Shown here piece after piece: positions 46,091 to 52,429 of a DNA stretch of 52,429 nt. The stretch is from contig CAVFRF010000100.1 in assembly GCA_963624975.1 (NCBI GenBank), positions 1 through 52,429 of the forward strand, written 5' to 3'. Position numbers and translations under genes: made by a program. This DNA comes from CAVLCC01 sp963624975 (GTDB lineage Bacteria > Actinomycetota > Coriobacteriia > Coriobacteriales > CADBOM01). Position 1 is the first letter of the stretch; each line of letters starts with the position of its first letter. The notes below the pieces were generated by a model. It had not been told where the DNA came from. It saw only the letters and a list, made by a program, of their open reading frames with translations, and did not search any database.

Positions 46091-47158
46091 GTGAGTTTAG
46101 ACGATCGTCTGCCCCAAGACGACGCGTTCGGGCAGTCGCCGAACCTCACGGGGGCACACGTGAAGGGGAACACGCAGAGCGTTCCCGCAGTTCCCGATTT
46201 TCAAACCGGCAATGGCGGAGAGGACATAGCGTTCTCGCAGATCCAAGACCCGCTGTTCTCGCAGAACGCGCCGGCGATGCCGGTGCAGAACACGGCTCCG
46301 GTTGCCCCGTCAGCTACAGCGACCAGGCTCGCCGCTGCGATTCCGGGACAGGACCTGCCGACCGACCTGCCGGGCGTGCAGGCCAGCAAGGCCCAGGACC
46401 CGTCGTTCACCGCGCAGATGCGCGCCGTGAGGATGGCCGAGGGCGCTCCCACCAACGCCAAGCCGGCGGTGTTCTTCGACAACGTTACCAAGATCTACGA
46501 CGCGCAGCCCGACAAGCCGGCGCTGCAGAACGTCTCGCTCCGCATCTACTCGGGCGAGTTCGTGTTCCTGGTGGGACACTCCGGATCGGGCAAGTCGACG
46601 TTCATCCGCCTCATCAACCGCGAGATCGCGCCCACCGCTGGCAGCCTCTACATCGCAGGCGAGAACCTCACCGAGATGAAGAGCTGGCGCATCCCGTTCC
46701 TGCGCCGCAATATCGGTTGCGTGTTCCAGGACTTCAAGCTGCTTCCCAAGAAGACCACCTTCGAGAACGTGGCGTTCGCGCTCGAGGTAATCGGCAAGTC
46801 CAAGCACATCATCCGCACGCAGGTGCCCGAGGTGCTCAGGCTCGTGGGCCTCGAGGAGAAGATGGACAAGTACCCCGACCAGCTGTCGGGCGGCGAGCAG
46901 CAGCGCGTGTCGATCGCCCGCGCCATCGTGAACAGGCCGCCGCTGCTCATCTGCGACGAGCCCACCGGCAACCTCGACCCGCAGACCTCGCTGGGCATCA
47001 TGAGGCTTCTCGACCGCATCAACCGCACCGGCACCATCGTGCTGGTTGCCACGCACGACAGGGAAATGGTCAACAGCATGCGCAGGCGCGTTATCACCCT
47101 CGACAACGGACACGTGGTTCGCGACCAGGACAGGGGGGTGTACGGACTCGATGCGTAA
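46091..47158 (+). CDS. ftsE: Cell-division ABC transporter ATPase FtsE with N-terminal extension
   Basis: 355 residues from GTG with GGAGAGA upstream. The ATPase proper begins near residue 126 (VFFDNVTKIYDAQPDKPALQ). Walker A is GHSGSGKST (162-170), followed by the signature LSGGEQQRVSIARAI, Walker B LLICDEPTGNLD and the H-loop ATHD. FtsE pairs with FtsX in the membrane and controls peptidoglycan hydrolases at the septum or wall. The first 125 residues are Pro/Ala/Gln-rich and look disordered. Usual FtsE proteins (about 225 residues) lack this. Initiation further downstream cannot be excluded, but the GTG site is the best ribosome site. ftsX overlaps by 8 bp. Confidence 0.93.
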   Translation: MSLDDRLPQDDAFGQSPNLTGAHVKGNTQSVPAVPDFQTGNGGEDIAFSQIQDPLFSQNAPAMPVQNTAPVAPSATATRLAAAIPGQDLPTDLPGVQASKAQDPSFTAQMRAVRMAEGAPTNAKPAVFFDNVTKIYDAQPDKPALQNVSLRIYSGEFVFLVGHSGSGKSTFIRLINREIAPTAGSLYIAGENLTEMKSWRIPFLRRNIGCVFQDFKLLPKKTTFENVAFALEVIGKSKHIIRTQVPEVLRLVGLEEKMDKYPDQLSGGEQQRVSIARAIVNRPPLLICDEPTGNLDPQTSLGIMRLLDRINRTGTIVLVATHDREMVNSMRRRVITLDNGHVVRDQDRGVYGLDA

Positions 47159-48062
47159 CTTCGGATATTTCTTCAAGGAAGCGCTCATCAACCTCAAGCG
47201 CAATGCCTCTACCGGCATCGGATCGATGATCACGATCTTCCTCTCGCTGTTCATCATCGGCGTGTTCTTCTTCATGAACACCATGATCCAGTCTGTGGTG
47301 GACCAGATGGAGGACAAGGTGAGCATCACGGCATACGTGCTGGACGAGGCCACCGATGCCGACATCAACACCATGATGTCCACCATCGAGAAGATGAGCT
47401 ACGTGGAGAGCGTGTCGTTTACCACGAAGGAGCAGGCTCTCGAGAACTTCAAGGAATCGGAGGCCAACCTCGGCATGGTCGACGCGCTCGACGGCGACAA
47501 CCCGCTGCCGCGCTCGATCGAGGTGGAGCTTTCCGACCCGCAGCAGGTGGAGGGCGTGGCCGCGCAGATAATCGCCGACCCCACGTTCGCCAAGATATGC
47601 GACAGGCCCGAGGATCCGTCGGAATCGGTGATGTACGGGCAGCGCAGCGTGGAGAAGCTCTTCACCGTTACCAACATCTTGCGCTACGCCGGCATCGCGG
47701 CCGTGATCTTGCTGGTGTTCGTGACGCTCATCTTCATCAACAACACCATCAGGCTCGCCATCATGGCGCGCAGGCGCGAGATCGCCATCATGAGGCTGGT
47801 GGGCGCCACCAAGGGCTTCATCAGAGGGCCGTTCGTGATGGAGGGCGTGATACACGCGCTCATCGGCGCGGTTCTGGCAATCGCGTGCCTGGGGCTCATC
47901 AAGGTCGTGGTAACGCCGCATCTTACGAGCCTCATCCAGTGGCTGCCGCTCAACATCTCGACGGGCGAGTTCATCGGGGTGTCGGTCGTGCTGCTGGTGA
48001 TCGGCGTTCTGATCGGACTGTTCGGATCTGCTCTGGCGATGAGAAGGTACCTGAAAGCTTAG
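47151..48062 (+). CDS. ftsX: Cell-division membrane protein FtsX
   Basis: 303 residues from the ATG inside the end of ftsE. Four membrane helices: one near the N-terminus (MITIFLSLFIIGVFFF), then an extracellular domain of about 130 residues, then three more from about residue 180, with the FtsX-family segment RREIAIMRLVGATKGFIRGPF. With FtsE it transmits ATP hydrolysis to wall hydrolases outside the cell. The peptidase gene starts 6 bp downstream. Confidence 0.95.
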   Translation: MRNFGYFFKEALINLKRNASTGIGSMITIFLSLFIIGVFFFMNTMIQSVVDQMEDKVSITAYVLDEATDADINTMMSTIEKMSYVESVSFTTKEQALENFKESEANLGMVDALDGDNPLPRSIEVELSDPQQVEGVAAQIIADPTFAKICDRPEDPSESVMYGQRSVEKLFTVTNILRYAGIAAVILLVFVTLIFINNTIRLAIMARRREIAIMRLVGATKGFIRGPFVMEGVIHALIGAVLAIACLGLIKVVVTPHLTSLIQWLPLNISTGEFIGVSVVLLVIGVLIGLFGSALAMRRYLKA

Positions 48063-48068
48063 GAACAT

Positions 48069-49571
48069 ATGCTAGACGAGCAAGACTTGCAGAATTCGTC
48101 TGAAACGGAGGGCATCGCGCAATGCGGTGCCCCCGCTTGTATAGAGGGCGAAACTGAAAAAACCGAAAGAGCCTGGGCGGTCTGGGCCGCAGGTGGAGAA
48201 GATGCGGGCAACGTTGCGGTTGCGGGTGGCAGCGCCGCCGCGGACGACGAGGCTCCTGCGGGTGGCACCGCTTCCGGCAGCGGGCCGCGCGAACCGAAGA
48301 ACCGTGTCAAGGGCTCGACGCGCAAGACGGTGGCCATCTGCACTATCGTGGCGATCCTGTTCTTCTTCGTGGGAGTGTTTGCCGCCAACAACGGGCTGCA
48401 GCTCTTCAACGACTCGCCCCGCCAGTACGCCGAAGGCGAGGACGCGCCTGCAACCGAGGTGGCGATGCGCCTCTACAAGGTGGCGCAGGCGCTGGATGCC
48501 AACGGCATCTACAAGATAGACCTCGACTCCGCCACGCAGGGTGCGATCGAGGCCCTGCTCGAGTCTACGGGCGATGCCCATGCCGAGTACTACACCGAGG
48601 ATGCCTACAAGTCGTACCTCCAGTACACCAACGGGTCGTACTCGGGCATCGGCGTGGTGATCGCCCAATGCGGCAAGTACACCGTCGTGACCAACGTGTA
48701 CGACGACACCCCGGCCGCCAAGGCCGGCGTGCAGATCGGCGACGTGGCGGTCTCGGTCGACGGCACCACGCAGGATTGGACCCCCACCACCTTTACCGCA
48801 GCCCTCAAGCGCGAAGACGGCCAGAGCGTGCAGGTGGAGTGGCTCAGGCCCACCGAAGACAGCCTCACCCGGCTGGGCGAGGCCATGGAGGCCGACCGCG
48901 AGAGCGGCGACGATGCGTCGACGGCCGACCAGGTGGTGCTCGAGGGCGAGCAGCTCTCGACCACCATGGAGTACGGCCCCATCACCATCCCCAACATCGA
49001 GTACGAGCTTAAGGACAGCGTGGGCTACATCTACCTGTCGTCGTTCAACCTGGAGTCGGGCGACGCGGTGCGCGAGGCGGTGTCGCAGCTGGAGTCGCAG
49101 GGCGCCAAGAGCCTGGTGCTCGACCTGCGCGACAACGGCGGCGGCTACGTGAGCCAGGCCACCAAGATCGTATCGGCCTTCGTGGACGAGGGCACGCTCA
49201 TGAACGTGAAGTACCTGCACGGCACCGATACCGAGCAGGTGTCGGGCGCCAAGATCACCGACCTGCCGCTGGTGGTGTTGGTGAACGAGAACAGCGCCTC
49301 GGCATCCGAGATCGTGGCATCTTCGCTCAAGGACAACGGCAGGGCCACGATCGTGGGCACGGTTACATACGGCAAGGGCACGGTGCAGGACTTGGTGCCG
49401 CTCTCGTTTGGCGGAGCCATCAAGTACACCGTGGCCGAGTACCTGGGAGCCAACGGCGAGACCATCAACGAGGTGGGCGTGCAGCCCGACGAGGTGGTGG
49501 AGGCTGCCACCACCGGCGATACCGACACGCAACTCGAGCGTGCGCTCGAGATCGCCGCAGGGCTGGAGTAG
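48069..49571 (+). CDS. S41 C-terminal processing peptidase (CtpA-like)
   Basis: 500 residues. A cytoplasmic acidic/Ala-rich tail (1-80), one membrane helix (about 86-105; VAICTIVAILFFFVGVFAA), a PDZ domain (about 190-260) and the S41 catalytic domain with Ser411 (NSASASEIVASSL) and Lys436 (YGKGTVQ), spaced 25 residues as in E. coli Prc. It is an extracytoplasmic, membrane-anchored serine protease. Its place directly behind ftsEX, conserved in many Gram-positives, suggests a role in controlling wall hydrolases, but the substrate is unknown. Residues 270-310 between PDZ and protease are an acidic insertion. Confidence 0.93.
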   Translation: MLDEQDLQNSSETEGIAQCGAPACIEGETEKTERAWAVWAAGGEDAGNVAVAGGSAAADDEAPAGGTASGSGPREPKNRVKGSTRKTVAICTIVAILFFFVGVFAANNGLQLFNDSPRQYAEGEDAPATEVAMRLYKVAQALDANGIYKIDLDSATQGAIEALLESTGDAHAEYYTEDAYKSYLQYTNGSYSGIGVVIAQCGKYTVVTNVYDDTPAAKAGVQIGDVAVSVDGTTQDWTPTTFTAALKREDGQSVQVEWLRPTEDSLTRLGEAMEADRESGDDASTADQVVLEGEQLSTTMEYGPITIPNIEYELKDSVGYIYLSSFNLESGDAVREAVSQLESQGAKSLVLDLRDNGGGYVSQATKIVSAFVDEGTLMNVKYLHGTDTEQVSGAKITDLPLVVLVNENSASASEIVASSLKDNGRATIVGTVTYGKGTVQDLVPLSFGGAIKYTVAEYLGANGETINEVGVQPDEVVEAATTGDTDTQLERALEIAAGLE

Positions 49572-49652
49572 GGTAAGCGCGCAGCCGCCCGCGCGACACC
49601 GCGCTGCACTTTAGGCGGGCGATACTGCCATGCGAGACGAAAGGACGCTGCC

Positions 49653-51704
49653 ATGGGCAAGAAGCGCAAGGCGAGTGCAGGAGGCTCTTCTCACGGAAGG
49701 CGCCGCGGAGGCAGGCACTCCGGCAATCTCCCTATTGGAACTCTCAGCGTCACTTCGCAGGGCTACGGCTTTGCCGAGACGCCCGAGGGCAGGTTCTTCA
49801 TCCCGCAGAACAAGATCAACGGAGCCATGGACGGCGACGTGGTGCGCGTGCGTCCCATATCGCAGGATTGGCGCAGGCAGATGCGCGCGGCAGCGGGCGA
49901 TGATGGCAACGGCACCAGCGATGCCACGCAGGCGCCGCTTGCGCTGGTGGAGAGGGTCATCGACCGCGGCACCCGCGACGTGGTGGGCAAGTACGTGGTG
50001 TTCGAGGGCATGGGCTACCTTATCCCGCACGACTCCAGGCTCGACTATCTCATACGCGCCAACGTGCCGGCGGAGGTGAAGGTGGCCGATGGCGACGTGG
50101 TGATGCTGGCCATCGACAACTACCCCACCAAGCGAGAGGTGCCCAGCGGAACCGTGACGCACGTGATCGGCCGCGAGGACGACCCGGGCATCCTGGAAGA
50201 TATCTTCGCCGCCAGACACGGCATCGAGACGACTTTCTCCGAGGCTGCGCTGCAGGAGGCAGATGCCTGCAAGCTCGACATCGATGCCGCGCTGCGCGAA
50301 CCCGACAGGCGCGACATCCGCGACCGCTTCATCCTCACCATCGACCCGGCGGACGCGCGCGACTTCGACGACGCGCTCTCGCTCGACTTCGTGGACGGCG
50401 TGGCCAGGCTCGGCGTGCATATCGCCGACGTGTCGACCTATGTGCGCTGGGGCAGCTCGCTCGACCTCGATGCCAGGCGGCGCGCCACCAGCACATACTT
50501 TCCCGACCGCGTGATTCCGATGCTGCCCGAGAAGCTCTCCAACGGGCTGTGCTCGCTCAACCCGAACGAGGACAGGCTGTCGTTTACCGTGGACATGTAC
50601 ATAGACGGCAACGGCACCGTGCTGCGCTCCGAGATGTATCCCAGCGTGATGAGGTCGCGGCTGCGGCTCGACTACGACGGGGTGCAGCGGATGCTCGACG
50701 GCGACGAGGCCTTCCCGTCCGACGAGGCCCGGCAGGTGCTGGACAACCTGCATCGCATCAGCCGCAAGCTGCGCGAGCGGCGCATCCGCCGAGGCGCGCT
50801 GGACTTCGAGAGCACCGAGCTGAAGGTCACGTTCGGCGCCGACGGGAAGCCCGACGGCATCGTGAAACGGCAGCGCAGCCATGCCACCGAGCTGGTGGAG
50901 GAATGCATGATCGCGGCCAACGAGGCCGTCGCGGGCTACATGCTCGAGTGCGATGCGCCGATGGTGTACAGGATCCACGACGACCCCAACCCCAGCTCGC
51001 TCGACGAGATAGTGCCCGTGCTGCGCGAGTTTGGCTATGCGCGCTACGAGACACCCACCACCAACGCGCAGATCCAGGCGATTCTGGACGATGCGGAGGG
51101 CAAGCCCATCTATCCCATAATAAGCTCGCTTCTGCTGCGCGCCATGAAGCAGGCCGTGTACCGCGAGCACTTCACCACGCACTTCGGGCTGGCTTCTCCC
51201 GGCTACACGCACTTTACCTCGCCCATCAGGCGCTACCCCGACCTCATGGCGCACAGGCTGCTGCGCCTGCGGTTGTTTCAGGAGGCGTACCCCTCCAACC
51301 CGCCGGCGCGCCCCGGGGCTATCGTGGAGGTGAGCACCATGCTCGACCAGCTCACGTGGCTGTGCGACAACTCGTCGGTGATGGAGCGCGAGGCCGAGAA
51401 GGCGTCGTACGAGGCGCTCAACTCCAAGATCTGCGAGTATATGCAGCGTTTCGTGGGGGAGAGGTTCGTGGCCACGATCGTGAACGTGATGCAGTTCGGT
51501 TTTTTCGTGCAGCTCGAGAACGGCTGCGAGGGGCTGGTGCCCACGCGCGAGCTTGAGGGATGGTTCGACTACGACGAGGCCAGGCGCACGCTCTCGCGCA
51601 CCGACAGCGGCGAGAACGTGGTGTATGCGCTGGGACAGCGGGTGAACGTGGTGCTCGCCAAGGCCGACAAGTACCGCGGCAAGCTGACGTTCTCGCTGGC
51701 GTAG
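49653..51704 (+). CDS. rnr: Ribonuclease R (RNase II family)
   Basis: 683 residues. A basic N-terminus (KKRKASAGGSSHGRRRGGRH) leads into cold-shock-like domains. The RNB catalytic domain has the metal-binding aspartates in TIDPADARDFDDALSLD, and a C-terminal S1 domain follows (FVATIVNVMQFGFFVQLENG, then GLVP). It degrades structured RNA 3' to 5'. The family is often followed by smpB, but here a convergent gene follows. The 81-bp gap after the peptidase gene has no obvious terminator, so it may belong to the ftsEX transcript. Confidence 0.96.
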   Translation: MGKKRKASAGGSSHGRRRGGRHSGNLPIGTLSVTSQGYGFAETPEGRFFIPQNKINGAMDGDVVRVRPISQDWRRQMRAAAGDDGNGTSDATQAPLALVERVIDRGTRDVVGKYVVFEGMGYLIPHDSRLDYLIRANVPAEVKVADGDVVMLAIDNYPTKREVPSGTVTHVIGREDDPGILEDIFAARHGIETTFSEAALQEADACKLDIDAALREPDRRDIRDRFILTIDPADARDFDDALSLDFVDGVARLGVHIADVSTYVRWGSSLDLDARRRATSTYFPDRVIPMLPEKLSNGLCSLNPNEDRLSFTVDMYIDGNGTVLRSEMYPSVMRSRLRLDYDGVQRMLDGDEAFPSDEARQVLDNLHRISRKLRERRIRRGALDFESTELKVTFGADGKPDGIVKRQRSHATELVEECMIAANEAVAGYMLECDAPMVYRIHDDPNPSSLDEIVPVLREFGYARYETPTTNAQIQAILDDAEGKPIYPIISSLLLRAMKQAVYREHFTTHFGLASPGYTHFTSPIRRYPDLMAHRLLRLRLFQEAYPSNPPARPGAIVEVSTMLDQLTWLCDNSSVMEREAEKASYEALNSKICEYMQRFVGERFVATIVNVMQFGFFVQLENGCEGLVPTRELEGWFDYDEARRTLSRTDSGENVVYALGQRVNVVLAKADKYRGKLTFSLA

Positions 51705-51714
51705 CGGGCGCTGG

Positions 51715-51731
51715 CTGCGGACTCGCCGCAG
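51715..51731. terminator. Short hairpin between convergent rnr and DUF815 genes
   Basis: CTGCGG, 5-nt loop, CCGCAG, within the 38-bp space between the two stop codons. There is no U-tract. Confidence 0.3.
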
Positions 51732-51742
51732 GTGCTGCGGCC

Positions 51743-52429
51743 CTACACCTCCACGCCGGCTCGCACCAGGTCCACGAACTGCTTCGCAGCGCGAGGGCTG
51801 CGTCCGCCGGCCCGGATGGCGAAGCGCTCTGCCCTCGCGAGCAGCTCGTCCATGTTCTCGTCGATGCCGGCCTTGGCGGCCAGCGCCTCCACGATGGCGC
51901 AGTAGCGGGCCTTGTCGGGCTGCATGAACGTGATCACGAGGCCGAAGCGCGCCGAGAGGCTCATCAGCTCCTGGCGCGTGTCGGATTCGTGGATGTCGGT
52001 GCCGGCGCGGTCCTCCATGGTCTCCTTCACCAGATGGCGCCTGTTGGACGTGGCGTACACCACCACGTTGCCGCCGGTGCCGAACACGCTGCCCTCGAGA
52101 ATGGCCTTGAGAGCCGCGAAATCCTTGTCGTCGGTGGCGAAGCTCAGGTCGTCGATGAACACGATGAACTTGAGCGGGTTGCCGGCCAGCTGCTCCATCA
52201 CCTCGGGAAGCTCGAAGAGCTGGCTCTTCTTGATTTCCACCAGGCGCAGGCCGCGGTCGGCATACTCGTTGGCGATGGCCTTCACCGCGCTCGACTTGCC
52301 GGTGCCCGCGTCGCCGTAGAGCAGGATGTTGTTGGCGGGCAGGCCCGCGATGAGCGCCTCGGTGTTCTCCACGATCTTGGCGCGCTCGCGCTCGTAGCCG
52401 GGCAGGTCTTCCAGCAGCTGCGGGTCGGG
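51743..52429 (-). CDS. DUF815-family ATPase, C-terminal part
   Basis: The frame is open to the right edge, so the 5' end is missing. 228 residues are visible. An AAA+-type nucleotide site is clear: Walker A LLYGDAGTGKSSAVKAI and Walker B FIVFIDDLSFA, then a sensor-like YATSNRRHL. LEDLPGYERERAKIVENTEAL before it is characteristic of the DUF815/YcdX-adjacent ATPase family. These proteins are cytoplasmic and their function is unknown. A GTG lies in frame at 52372, but the conserved family sequence continues upstream of it, so it is not the start. Confidence 0.9.
   Translation of the reverse strand, partial: PDPQLLEDLPGYERERAKIVENTEALIAGLPANNILLYGDAGTGKSSAVKAIANEYADRGLRLVEIKKSQLFELPEVMEQLAGNPLKFIVFIDDLSFATDDKDFAALKAILEGSVFGTGGNVVVYATSNRRHLVKETMEDRAGTDIHESDTRQELMSLSARFGLVITFMQPDKARYCAIVEALAAKAGIDENMDELLARAERFAIRAGGRSPRAAKQFVDLVRAGVEV

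Overview
The window looks like a chromosomal segment of a high-GC Gram-positive bacterium. The most likely placement is class Coriobacteriia of the Actinomycetota (Eggerthella/Slackia-like). This is an inference from gene content and style, not from a marker gene. The supporting features are high G+C with long antisense open frames, an LPXTG-anchored repeat protein, a subtilase carrying three cell-wall-binding type 2 repeats, a Gram-positive LexA box at recA, a BTAD/SARP-like regulator, split transketolase and the ftsE-ftsX-peptidase-rnr order. No rRNA or tRNA gene was recognised.

Layout. 1-4524: 3' end of a very large LPXTG surface protein that enters from the left. 4680-15886: a leftward block with a cytidylyltransferase/choline-kinase/cytidylyltransferase fusion (LicC-LicA-LicC-like), a YtcJ-like amidohydrolase, DNA polymerase IV, a large cytoplasmic hybrid histidine kinase and an EF-G-like GTPase. 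16243-21883: a rightward cluster ileS-lspA-rluD-like, followed by a ferrochelatase-fold protein without the usual catalytic histidine. 22063-23506: aquaporin and a cytidylate-kinase-like protein. 23507-24552: a gene-free, repeat-rich kilobase with direct repeats and a MITE-like inverted-repeat element. 24553-27498: cell-wall subtilase. 27499-27899: a gene-free inverted array of 51-bp repeats. 27900-29525: thrC (leftward). 29731-35048: yajQ-rimO-[pgsA-cinA fusion]-recA-recX. 35076-37952: panD (leftward), truA (rightward), cca (leftward). 38457-39512: BTAD/SARP-like regulator. 39953-43835: secA-prfB. 44058-45862: split transketolase. 46091-51704: ftsE-ftsX-S41 peptidase-rnr. 51743-end: DUF815 ATPase (leftward, 5' part outside).

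Most of the window is housekeeping: translation and tRNA/rRNA modification, lipoprotein maturation, recombination and SOS response, secretion, division and RNA decay. The unusual content lies in three places. First, two non-coding regions, one upstream of recA and one upstream of secA, share a conserved 14-nt box and tracts of 11-bp direct repeats just before a -10 element. This is the layout expected for OmpR/SARP-type activators, and a BTAD regulator gene ends 40 bp before the second copy. Second, several proteins depart from their family: the duplicated Lic fusion, PgsA fused to the CinA C-terminal domain, a ferrochelatase homologue with a replaced active site, RF2 with an SPT instead of SPF codon-reading motif, and FtsE with a long disordered N-terminus. 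Third, there are structured intergenic repeat families around the subtilase gene.
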